A stretch of 64,000 nt of DNA, from the NCBI RefSeq assembly GCF_000761245.1, contig NZ_AWOR01000001.1, positions 682,001 through 746,000 on the forward strand. Reading direction: 5' to 3'. The notes under the pieces were generated by a model. The model ran no database searches. It was given only the letters and a program-made list of their open reading frames with translations, and was not told the DNA's origin. The translations under genes were made by a program, and so were the position numbers. Shown here in pieces: positions 38,211-46,170 of the stretch (positions are counted from its first letter, which is position 1; every line of letters starts with the position of its first letter). This DNA comes from Comamonas testosteroni (lineage in GTDB: Bacteria; Pseudomonadota; Gammaproteobacteria; Burkholderiales; Burkholderiaceae_C).

Positions 38211-39344
38211 ATGGCTTTCCAATCATTACGGCGCACCATGCTGGTGGGCGCTGCGGCCGCGTGCTGCTCGCTTTCGGCTCTGGCGCAAAGCGGTGTGACG
38301 CTTTACGGCTCTCTGGATCTCAGCGTCACTTCAAGCGACAACGGAGCCCGCCGGGTCTCGGGCCTGTCCTCGGGCGTGGGCACGGGCTCGCGCATAGGGC
38401 TTAGGGGGCAAGAGGATCTTGGCGCGGGCCTGAAGGCGGTCTTCCAGCTGGAAATGGGGCTGGAGGCGGATACGGGCAGCCTCAAGACCTTTACTGGCAA
38501 CTACGCCTCGGCCACGCCTGGCGCGCCTGGCGGCCTGGCTTCCACGGGAGGCTTTAACCGCCGCTCCCATGTAGGCCTGCAATCGGGCTGGGGAACGCTG
38601 CTGCTGGGCCGCGACTACACGCCCATGTACTACACGGCGCTGGCCACGGACACCTTCAAGCTCGCCTATCTGGGCAATGTCCAGGCCCTGCTGGCGCTGG
38701 GCGGCGGCTCGGAGCGTCTGGCGCGCATGAGCAACGGCATCTTCTATACCTCGCCGCAGTTCGGCGGCCTGCGCATGCGCGCGGCCTATGGCTTTGGTGC
38801 GGAAAGCGCGGGTGGCCCCGGCATGCCGCCCAAGGACGCCCAGACCTTGTACGGCCTGGGCGCGGACTTCAGCACGGGAGGCCTAGTGCTCAGCGCCGCT
38901 TACCAGGAGATCAAGCTGCCCACTGTGGGCGGCAGCCCCCTGGCCTTTACCGGACTGCGCACGCGCCGGGATACCATTCTGGGCGCCCAGTACAGAACCG
39001 GGCCGTGGCTGCTGTCCGCGGGGCATTTCCGCGTCAACGCTCCGGCGCGCGGCGAGGACACCTGGCTTGGCGCGGGCTATACCTTTGGCGCCAACACGGT
39101 CAAGCTCCAGGTCCAGAGGCTGCGCCAGGACAACCCCTCGGGCAAGGACAGGCGGGCCACGGTGGTGGGCGCGGTATACGAGCATGCGCTGTCCAAGCGC
39201 ACCCAGCTCTATACCTCGTTCAGCCGCACCAGCAACAACGCCACGGGGCAGTTCGGCGTCACCGGCAGCGATACCTCGTTTGCGGCGGGCGCGGCCGGGG
39301 CCAAGGTCAATGTGCTGGCCCTGGGCCTGAGGCACAGCTTCTAA
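38211..39344 (+). CDS. Gram-negative porin (Omp32-like), outer membrane
   Basis: 377 residues. A signal peptide ends LSALAQS, followed by the betaproteobacterial porin start GVTLYGSLDLSVTSS and RIGLRGQEDLGAGLKAVFQLEMGLEADTG. The C-terminal residue is Phe in LRHSF, as required for outer-membrane barrel insertion. A 16-strand barrel is expected. Being inside the catabolic operon it probably lets the anionic substrate into the periplasm for the Bug receptors. AAGGAGACAAA precedes the ATG. Confidence 0.93.
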   Translation: MAFQSLRRTMLVGAAAACCSLSALAQSGVTLYGSLDLSVTSSDNGARRVSGLSSGVGTGSRIGLRGQEDLGAGLKAVFQLEMGLEADTGSLKTFTGNYASATPGAPGGLASTGGFNRRSHVGLQSGWGTLLLGRDYTPMYYTALATDTFKLAYLGNVQALLALGGGSERLARMSNGIFYTSPQFGGLRMRAAYGFGAESAGGPGMPPKDAQTLYGLGADFSTGGLVLSAAYQEIKLPTVGGSPLAFTGLRTRRDTILGAQYRTGPWLLSAGHFRVNAPARGEDTWLGAGYTFGANTVKLQVQRLRQDNPSGKDRRATVVGAVYEHALSKRTQLYTSFSRTSNNATGQFGVTGSDTSFAAGAAGAKVNVLALGLRHSF

Positions 39345-39359
39345 GTCCGGAGGCGAGGC

Positions 39360-40202
39360 ATGCTGTCAGCTTCCAGTCCATGCGGCGTCGCCCTGGAAAG
39401 GCATGGCGCGGTTGCCGTCATCGCCTTTGACCGCCCCGACAGGCGCAATGCCATGGACATGTCCATGCGCGAGGAGTTCGCGCGCCTGGCGGCCCAGAGC
39501 CTTGCCGACGAAAGCCTCAGGGCCATTGTGCTTACGGGGCGCGGCGGGCATTTTTGCGCGGGCGGCGACATAGGCTCCATGGGCCAAGGTCCCGAGGGCA
39601 TGAGCGCCGAAGTCGGGCGAGAGCGCATGCGCAGGACGCTGCAAAGCGTCTCGGCGCTCTACAGTTGCGACAAGCCCGTGCTGGCCGCGGTCGAGGGCTG
39701 CGCCTATGGCGGAGGCTTTGGCCTGGCCTTGCTGGCCGACATGGTGATCGCCGCGCAGGGCGCGCGCTTTTGCATGTCGTTCGCGCGCGTCGGCCTGGTC
39801 CCCGACAGTGGCGCGCTTTACACGCTGCCGCGCATCGTTGGTGTTCAGCGTGCCAAGGAGCTGATGTTCAGCGCGCGTGAGCTCGATGCGGACCAGGCCC
39901 ACGACTGGGGCATTGCCATGGAGGTCGTGCCCAGGGGCGGGGCGCTGGCGCGCGCCTTGCAACTGGCCCAGGCCATGGCCGGCGCATCGCCCGCAGCCAC
40001 AGCCATGACCAAGACCGCGCTGAACAACTCGCTGTCCAGCGATCTGCACTCCATGGTTGAGCTCGAGGCGAATGCCCAGGGCCTAGCCTTTTCCACGGCC
40101 TATCACCGTGAGGCCAAGGAGCGCTTTCTCAACAAGCGGCCGCCTTTGTTCGCATGGCCGGCCCAGCCAAAAAATGAATTTGAAGGAGGCAAAACATGTT
40201 GA
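39360..40202 (+). CDS. enoyl-CoA hydratase/isomerase, PaaG-like
   Basis: 280 residues, crotonase fold. The oxyanion-hole segments are HFCAGGDIGS and AYGGGFGLALLAD. The active-site region reads RVGLVPDSGALYTLPRIVG, carrying the Asp of PaaG-type double-bond isomerases rather than the two Glu of a classical hydratase. An isomerase or mixed role on a CoA ester is therefore more likely. The stop overlaps the next gene by seven bases. Confidence 0.9.
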   Translation: MLSASSPCGVALERHGAVAVIAFDRPDRRNAMDMSMREEFARLAAQSLADESLRAIVLTGRGGHFCAGGDIGSMGQGPEGMSAEVGRERMRRTLQSVSALYSCDKPVLAAVEGCAYGGGFGLALLADMVIAAQGARFCMSFARVGLVPDSGALYTLPRIVGVQRAKELMFSARELDADQAHDWGIAMEVVPRGGALARALQLAQAMAGASPAATAMTKTALNNSLSSDLHSMVELEANAQGLAFSTAYHREAKERFLNKRPPLFAWPAQPKNEFEGGKTC

Positions 40203-41167
40203 AGCGACGCAGTCTTTTAGCCCTGCCCATGGCCTGCAGCGCCCTGGCGGCGCAAGGCGTTCTGGCCCAGGGCGGTTTTCCAGAAAAGCCGATTCGCGTA
40301 GTCCTGCCTTTTGCCAGCGGCAGCGGCTCGGACGCAAGCCTGCGCTATGTGACGAGCAAGATCGCCCAGGCCACGGGCTGGACCTTTGTGGTGGACAACA
40401 AGCCGGGCGGCAACAGCTTCATCGGTGTTCATGACTTCATGCGCGCAAGCGCCGACGGCTATACCTTGCTGTATTCGGGCGGCACCACGCATGGCGTGAA
40501 CTCGGCGCTGTTCAAACAACTGCCCTATGACCCGGTCAAGGACATGGTGCCCGTGGTCTCTGTGGTGTTCTCGCCCATGGTGCTGCTGGCACGGCCTTCC
40601 CTGCAGGTAGACACGACGGCCCAGCTCGTGGAGCTGATACGCAAGCAGCCAGGCAAATACACAGCCGCCACGGGCAGCGCGTTTCAGCAGCTGGCGGTCC
40701 ACCTGCTGCGCCATGAAGCCGGCCTCGATTTTCATGACGTGGCCTACAAAGGCAGTGCCCAGTCCATGACCGATCTGCTGGGCGGCCATGTGGACTTCAC
40801 GATCGTCGATGGCGGAGCCGCCATGCCCATGGTGCGCTCGGGCAAGCTCAAGGCGCTGGCCGTGACTTCGGGGCGCAGGGTGGCGGCCTTGCCGGACACG
40901 CCGACCATGGCCGAGGCCGGTCTGCCCGACATACGGCTCAACGGCTGGGCCGCATTTTTCGCTAGGGCCGGAACTCCCCAGCCCGTGCTGGAAAAGCTCA
41001 GGCAGGCTTTCAACCAGTACCTGCAAAGCGCGGACTACGAAAAATACGCGGCAGAGAACGCCAGCTTTCACGAAAACCTCAGCCCCAAGCAGATGAACCA
41101 GTTCATACGCTCGGAAATCGAGCGCGCCAAGAGCACCTTCCAGCGCGCAGGCCTCAAGCCGCAATAA
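40196..41167 (+). CDS. Bug/TctC-type periplasmic receptor, island copy 2
   Basis: 323 residues with a signal peptide (KRRSLLALPMACSALAA, ending VLAQG). Hallmarks are FPEKPIRVVLPFASGSGSDASLR, QLPYDPVKDMVPV and DLLGGHVDFTIVDGG. It differs clearly from the first island receptor, so the two are not a recent duplication and may bind different ligands. GGAGG lies 7 bases before the ATG. Confidence 0.92.
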   Translation: MLKRRSLLALPMACSALAAQGVLAQGGFPEKPIRVVLPFASGSGSDASLRYVTSKIAQATGWTFVVDNKPGGNSFIGVHDFMRASADGYTLLYSGGTTHGVNSALFKQLPYDPVKDMVPVVSVVFSPMVLLARPSLQVDTTAQLVELIRKQPGKYTAATGSAFQQLAVHLLRHEAGLDFHDVAYKGSAQSMTDLLGGHVDFTIVDGGAAMPMVRSGKLKALAVTSGRRVAALPDTPTMAEAGLPDIRLNGWAAFFARAGTPQPVLEKLRQAFNQYLQSADYEKYAAENASFHENLSPKQMNQFIRSEIERAKSTFQRAGLKPQ

Positions 41168-41181
41168 ACCAGGGTTTAGAC

Positions 41182-42399
41182 ATGAGTTGTGCTCAGACCT
41201 CTACAGCATCGGGTCCCTTGTCGGGCGTGAGGGTGCTGGATCTCACCACGGTGTTCATGGGACCGTCCGCCACCCAGTATCTGGCCGATCTGGGCGCCGA
41301 TGTGATCAAGATCGAGGCGCCCGGAGGTGACTCCACGCGCGCCATAGGGCCCGGGGGCGAGCTGGGCCTGGGGCCGCTTTTCCTGGGCCTGAACCGCAAC
41401 AAGCGCAGCGTGGTCCTGGATCTCAAGACCCCGCAGGGCGTGCAGGCCTTGCTGCATCTGGCAAAGAGCGCCGATGTCTTCGCCAGCAACGTACGCCCCG
41501 CGGCCATGCACAGGCTGGGACTGGGCTATGAGCAGCTCAAGGCCGTGAACCCGCGCCTGGTCTATGCCAGCATGGTGGGCTTTTCCCAGCGCGGGCCTTA
41601 TGCCGCCAAGGCCGCTTTCGACGACATGATCCAGGCGGCCACGGGCCTGGCCGCAACCCTGGGCCAGGCTGCCGAGGGCGAGCCCCGCTATCTACCGATC
41701 ACCATCGCCGACCGCTCCGTGGGCATTTACGCTTTTGGCGTGATCTGCGCCGCGCTGTATGCGCGCGACCGCACGGGCGAAGGTCAGAGCGTGGACATAC
41801 CCATGTTCGAGACCATGATTCCCTATGTGCTGGGCGACCACTTGTATGGCCGCAGCTTTGAGCCGCCCAAGGGAGATTTCGGCTATCCGCGTTTGATGTC
41901 GCCCAACCGTCGGCCTTACAAAACCCTGGATGGCCATGTGTGCTGCCTGATTTACACCGACAAGCACTGGGCGCTGTTTCTCGAAGCCGTGGGCAAGTCC
42001 GAGCTGCTGCGCACCGATGCGCGCTTCAAGAACATTCGTACGCGCACCCAGGCCATAGACGAGCTCTACCAGCTCGTGGCCGACGAGCTCGCCCAGCGCA
42101 CCACGGCCCAGTGGGAGCAATTGCTGCCGCAGGAGGAAATCCCCATCTTTCCCATACACAGCTTTGAGAGCCTGCTCGAGGACGGGCATCTGGCCGAGAC
42201 CGGCTTCTTCCGCCAGGTCGAGCATCCCGTCGTGGGCCGCATCCTGGACATGGCCGTGCCCAGTGAATGGTCGGGCACGCCTCCCCAAGCGCGTCATCTC
42301 GCGCCTGCCCTAGGCCAGCACACGCAACAGGTACTGGCCGAGGCAGGCTACGCAGACGCTGATATCAAAGAGTTGATTGCAGCACAGACAAGGAAGTGA
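41182..42399 (+). CDS. CaiB/BaiF family CoA-transferase (family III), island copy 2
   Basis: 405 residues. The start VRVLDLTTVFMGPSATQYLADLGADVIKIE is typical. The expected catalytic Asp is Asp177 in LPITIADRSVG. It is only distantly similar to the first copy, so two different acids, or both a substrate and a recycled product, may be handled. It starts 15 bases after the second Bug receptor, repeating the receptor/CoA-transferase pairing. Confidence 0.92.
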   Translation: MSCAQTSTASGPLSGVRVLDLTTVFMGPSATQYLADLGADVIKIEAPGGDSTRAIGPGGELGLGPLFLGLNRNKRSVVLDLKTPQGVQALLHLAKSADVFASNVRPAAMHRLGLGYEQLKAVNPRLVYASMVGFSQRGPYAAKAAFDDMIQAATGLAATLGQAAEGEPRYLPITIADRSVGIYAFGVICAALYARDRTGEGQSVDIPMFETMIPYVLGDHLYGRSFEPPKGDFGYPRLMSPNRRPYKTLDGHVCCLIYTDKHWALFLEAVGKSELLRTDARFKNIRTRTQAIDELYQLVADELAQRTTAQWEQLLPQEEIPIFPIHSFESLLEDGHLAETGFFRQVEHPVVGRILDMAVPSEWSGTPPQARHLAPALGQHTQQVLAEAGYADADIKELIAAQTRK

Positions 42400-42405
42400 G
42401 AGAAC

Positions 42406-43194
42406 ATGAGTGAAGAAAGCATCAAGCTGGGCCAGGAGCTGGAGCAGCGCCATGAGGACGGCGTGCTGTGGCTGACGATTTGCCGCGAGCAGCGCCGTAA
42501 CGCCTTGAGCACTAGCGTGCTCCAAGGCCTTTGCGAGGCCTTTGCCCGGGCCGGCAGCGACCGCTCGCTGCGCGCCATCGTGCTCACGGGTGCGGGCGAC
42601 AAGGCTTTTTGCGCCGGCGCCGACCTGCAGACGGGCAAGTCCTTCGAGTTCGACTACTCCGAGCCCAGCCAGGGCCTGGCCCAGCTCCTGCGCTTGGCCA
42701 GGACCACGCATGTGCCCAAGATCGCCAGAATCAACGGCGCTTGCATGGCCGGCGGCATGGGCTTGCTGGCCATGTGCGATCTGGCCATGGCCGCATCGCA
42801 TGCGCGCTTCAGCTTGCCCGAGGTCAAGGTCGGCGTTTTCCCGGCCCAGGTGCTCAGCGTGCTCCAGGGCCTGGTCGGGCGGCGTATGCTGACCGAGCTT
42901 TGCGTGACGGGCGAGGCCATAGACGCGAGCCAGGCCCTGGCCTGCGGCTTGATCAACGACATGGGCGATGACCTGGATGCCCAGGTGCAAAAGCTGCTGG
43001 GGCGCTTGCTGGACAAGTCGCCGGCAGCCATACGCCGCGGGCTTTACCTGATGAACCAGATCGAGGCCATGCCCTTTGAGCAGTCCATGGCCTTTACTGA
43101 AAGCCAGATCGGGCTTTTCGCCCTGACCAAGGACGCGGTCGAGGGTCAGCTGGCGTTTCGTGAAAAGCGCCAGCCCCAGTGGACTGGACGATAG
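42406..43194 (+). CDS. enoyl-CoA hydratase, LiuC/AtuE-like
   Basis: 262 residues. Oxyanion-hole segments are AFCAGADLQ and CMAGGMGLLAMCD. The active-site loop ARFSLPEVKVGVFPAQVLS keeps the first catalytic Glu, but the second is replaced in the FPAQ stretch. That pattern resembles methylglutaconyl-CoA and isohexenylglutaconyl-CoA hydratases (LiuC, AtuE) by my reading. A branched glutaconyl-type CoA ester would be a sensible substrate, but this is inference. Confidence 0.88.
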   Translation: MSEESIKLGQELEQRHEDGVLWLTICREQRRNALSTSVLQGLCEAFARAGSDRSLRAIVLTGAGDKAFCAGADLQTGKSFEFDYSEPSQGLAQLLRLARTTHVPKIARINGACMAGGMGLLAMCDLAMAASHARFSLPEVKVGVFPAQVLSVLQGLVGRRMLTELCVTGEAIDASQALACGLINDMGDDLDAQVQKLLGRLLDKSPAAIRRGLYLMNQIEAMPFEQSMAFTESQIGLFALTKDAVEGQLAFREKRQPQWTGR

Positions 43195-43206
43195 GAGGCT
43201 TAAGCC

Positions 43207-45018
43207 ATGAGCAAGAAAAATATTCGCATAGGCGGTGCCAGCGGCTTCTGGGGCGATAGCAGCGTGGGTGCCCCGCAACTGGTGCAAGACGGGAATGTGG
43301 ACTATCTGGTGTTCGACTACTTGGCTGAGCTGACCATGTCGTTGCTGGCCTCGGCGCGCATGCGCAAGCCCGAGATGGGCTATGCCACGGACTTTGTCAC
43401 GGTCACCATGAAGAGCCTGCTCAAAAGCATTGTGGAGCGCGGCATTCGCGTGGTCAGTAATGCGGGCGGCATCAACCCCCAGGGCTGTGCACAGGCCATT
43501 GCCGCGCTGGCCGCCGAGCAAGGCCTGTCGGTCAAGATCGCCGTGGTCGAGGGCGACGACGTCATGCCCCTGCTGCCCGCGTTGCGCGAGGCCGGGGTGC
43601 GTGACATGCAAAAGCAGCAGCCCCTGCCCGACAAGGTGATCAGCGCCAACGCCTATCTGGGCGCTCTGCCGATCCGCGAGGCCCTGGACCAGGGCGCGCA
43701 AATCGTGGTCACGGGGCGCTGCGTGGACAGCGCGGTCACGCTAGGCGTCTTGATGCACGAGTTCGGCTGGGCGGCCGGCGACTACGATCGCCTGGCCCAG
43801 GGTAGTCTGGCAGGCCATATTCTCGAATGCGGTTGCCAGGCGACCGGAGGCCTGCATACCGACTGGGAAAGCGTGCCCGACTGGGCCGACATGGGCTATC
43901 CCATCGTCGAGTGCAGCGAGGAGGGTAGCTTTGTCGTGAGCAAGCCCCAAGGCACAGGAGGCCTGGTCAGCACGGCCACCGTGGGCGAGCAGGTGCTCTA
44001 TGAGATTGGCGATCCGGCGGCCTATCTGCTGCCCGATGTGTGCTGTGACTTCACCCAGGTCAGACTGCAGCAGCAAGGGCCGGACCGCGTTGCGGTGACG
44101 GGTGCGCGCGGGCGCGCTCCCGGCGGGGCCTACAAGGTCTGCGCGACCTATATGGAGGGTTACCGCTGCGATGCCCAGCTGTCCATCGTGGGCCTGGACG
44201 CAGCCGCCAAGGCCAGGCGCACGGGTGAGGCCATTCTGGCGCGTACGCGAAAGCTGTTCGCGGTCCATGGCTGGGGAGACTACAGTCGCACGCGCATCGA
44301 GGTGCTGGGCGCCGAGTCCTGCTTTGGCCCGCACGCAATAACCCAGCACACGCGCGAAGCCACCATGAGGCTGGCCGTGATGCACCAGGACAAGGCCGCG
44401 CTGGAGCTGTTTGCACGCGAAATCGCGGCCGCGGGCACGAGCTGGTCGCCAGGAACCACGGGTTCGGGCGGCGGGCGTCCCGGCCCCTCGCCCTCGATTC
44501 GGCAATATGGCTTTTTGCTGGACAAGTCTGCCCTGGCTCCCAGCGTGCTCATGGACGGCCAGCGCAGGCCTGTGTCCATACCCCAGGGCGGCGAGCTCAG
44601 CTTGCCGAGCAGGCCCGAGGCCGGTCGGCTGACCGTGGCCCAGTCCCAGTCCCAAGACTGCGTGAAGCTACCCCTGATACGCCTAGCCTATGGCCGCAGC
44701 GGTGATAAGGGCGACATCTCCAATATAGGCCTGATCGCCAGACGCCCTGAATACCTGCCAGTGCTTAAGGCACAGGTCACGACCGAGCGCGTGGCCGCAT
44801 GGCTGGCCCATCTGGTCGAGGGTCCGGTCACGCGCTACGAGCTGCCGGGCTTCGACGCCTTGAACTTCGTCTGCGAAGCAGCGCTGGACGGGGGCGGCAT
44901 GGCCTCGCTGCGCAATGATCCACTAGGCAAGGGCATGGCCCAGATCCTGCTGGCCATGCCGGTTTCTGTTCCTTGCGGATTGCTTGGCATGGGGGATTTA
45001 CGGAGCGTAGACGCCTAG
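43207..45018 (+). CDS. AtuA-like protein: DUF1446 domain plus C-terminal AtuA-like domain
   Basis: 603 residues. The DUF1446 part (about 1-450) begins IRIGGASGFWGDSSVGAPQL and contains VVSNAGGINPQGCAQAI, VTGRCVDSAVTLGVLMHEFGW and GHILECGCQATGG. A smaller domain from about 490 starts LPLIRLAYGRSGDKGDISNIG, the AtuA-like fold. AtuA belongs to Pseudomonas acyclic-terpene catabolism but its reaction is not established. No biotin-dependent carboxylase, needed in that pathway, is found here. Last gene of the island; it stops 18 bases from the convergent miaA stop. Confidence 0.9.
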   Translation: MSKKNIRIGGASGFWGDSSVGAPQLVQDGNVDYLVFDYLAELTMSLLASARMRKPEMGYATDFVTVTMKSLLKSIVERGIRVVSNAGGINPQGCAQAIAALAAEQGLSVKIAVVEGDDVMPLLPALREAGVRDMQKQQPLPDKVISANAYLGALPIREALDQGAQIVVTGRCVDSAVTLGVLMHEFGWAAGDYDRLAQGSLAGHILECGCQATGGLHTDWESVPDWADMGYPIVECSEEGSFVVSKPQGTGGLVSTATVGEQVLYEIGDPAAYLLPDVCCDFTQVRLQQQGPDRVAVTGARGRAPGGAYKVCATYMEGYRCDAQLSIVGLDAAAKARRTGEAILARTRKLFAVHGWGDYSRTRIEVLGAESCFGPHAITQHTREATMRLAVMHQDKAALELFAREIAAAGTSWSPGTTGSGGGRPGPSPSIRQYGFLLDKSALAPSVLMDGQRRPVSIPQGGELSLPSRPEAGRLTVAQSQSQDCVKLPLIRLAYGRSGDKGDISNIGLIARRPEYLPVLKAQVTTERVAAWLAHLVEGPVTRYELPGFDALNFVCEAALDGGGMASLRNDPLGKGMAQILLAMPVSVPCGLLGMGDLRSVDA

Positions 45019-45036
45019 AACTGGTCGCAGCAGTCC

Positions 45037-46044
45037 TCAAGCACTGGCCTGCTGCGCCGCGTCAATGGCAGCCATGGCAGCATCCAGCAGTTGCTGCTGG
45101 GCGCCTGGTGCATCGCAGGCAATGGCATGGCGCTGGGGCATGGAGCGCAGCCAGGTGATCTGGCGCTTGGCCAGCTGGCGTGTGGAGGCGATGCCGCGCT
45201 CGCGCAGGCCTGCCATGTCCAGCGGCTTGCCGGGGTCGCCCTGCAATGCATCCAGCGCTTCCCAGGCCTGGCGGTAGCCCACGCAGCGCATTGAGGGCAG
45301 ATCCAGATGCAGATCGCCGCGCGCGCGCAGGCTGCGCACTTCGTCGAGGAAGCCTTGCTCCAGCATCAGATCAAAGCGCAGCGCAATGCGCTGGTGCAGC
45401 CAGGCTCGCTCTGCAGGCTCCAGCGAAAACAGCGTTGCAAGTCCCATCTGCGCTGCAGCGCCCGTCTTGTTCTTGGTCGTGTGAAAGCTCGAAAGCGGTT
45501 TGCCGGAGACCTGCCAGACCTCGAGTGCGCGCTGGATGCGCTGGCTGTCGCCGGGGGCCAGACGTGCGGCCGTGACGGGGTCCACCTCGGCCAGTCTGGC
45601 ATGCATGGCGGGCCAGCCCAGCTCGGCGGCCTGCGCGTCCAGCATGGCGCGCACTTCGGAGTTGGCTGCGGGCATATCGTCCAGTCCGTCCATCAGCGCC
45701 TTGAAGTACAGCATGGTGCCGCCCACCAGCAGCGGTATGGCGTTGCGGGCGCGGATTTCACCGACCAGCTTCTGCGTGTCGCGCACGAACTCGGCTGCGC
45801 TATAGGCCTGCAGCGGATCGATGATGTCGATGAGGTGATGCGGGACGGCGGCCAGCTCTGCCGCCGTGGGCTTGGCCGTGCCGATGTCCATGCCCTGGTA
45901 GACCAGGGCCGAGTCCACGCTGATGATCTCGGCCTTCTGCCCGCGCTGTGCCAGTCGCTCGGCCAGTGCCAGCGCTGCCGCAGTCTTGCCCGAGGCAGTG
46001 GGGCCGGCAATGGCGATACAGGGCAGGGCGTGGGCAGCAGTCAT
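45037..46044 (-). CDS. miaA: tRNA dimethylallyltransferase
   Basis: 335 residues. It transfers dimethylallyl from its diphosphate to A37 of tRNAs that read codons starting with U. The P-loop GPTASGKT is at 14-21, followed by [19 protein letters not shown] and [15 protein letters not shown]-terminal [10 protein letters not shown] and [15 protein letters not shown] are typical. ATG 46044 ([19 protein letters not shown]) is preferred over upstream codons that lie in the hairpin region. A relic of its 3' end exists at the other side of the island. Confidence 0.96.
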   Translation of the reverse strand: MTAAHALPCIAIAGPTASGKTAAALALAERLAQRGQKAEIISVDSALVYQGMDIGTAKPTAAELAAVPHHLIDIIDPLQAYSAAEFVRDTQKLVGEIRARNAIPLLVGGTMLYFKALMDGLDDMPAANSEVRAMLDAQAAELGWPAMHARLAEVDPVTAARLAPGDSQRIQRALEVWQVSGKPLSSFHTTKNKTGAAAQMGLATLFSLEPAERAWLHQRIALRFDLMLEQGFLDEVRSLRARGDLHLDLPSMRCVGYRQAWEALDALQGDPGKPLDMAGLRERGIASTRQLAKRQITWLRSMPQRHAIACDAPGAQQQLLDAAMAAIDAAQQASA

Positions 46045-46071
46045 GGGGCGAAATCCGTACAGGTCAAAGCA

Positions 46072-46104
46072 CAAGAACCAATGACCGCCGGTCATTGGTT
46101 CTTG
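46072..46104 (-). terminator. strong hairpin between the sulfatase and miaA genes
   Basis: CAAGAACCAATGACC (46072-46086) and GGTCATTGGTTCTTG (46090-46104) pair over 15 bp with a 3-base loop. On the minus strand it follows the sulfatase stop by about 66 bases and precedes the miaA start by 28. Only scattered T follow it, so it may be a weak terminator or an mRNA-stabilising stem. Confidence 0.5.
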
Positions 46105-46170
46105 CTGGTTGTGAAGGATAACGCAGCCTGCCGCCTTGCGGCTGCGGCGGGGCTTAGTGCCCTGCCTGGC

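Noticed and set aside
34935-45018. Assignment of the island as an acyclic-terpene (citronellol/geraniol) pathway
   Set aside because: Only AtuA- and AtuE-like genes are present; the biotin-dependent geranyl-CoA carboxylase and acyl-CoA dehydrogenases are absent, and activation is by CoA-transferase.
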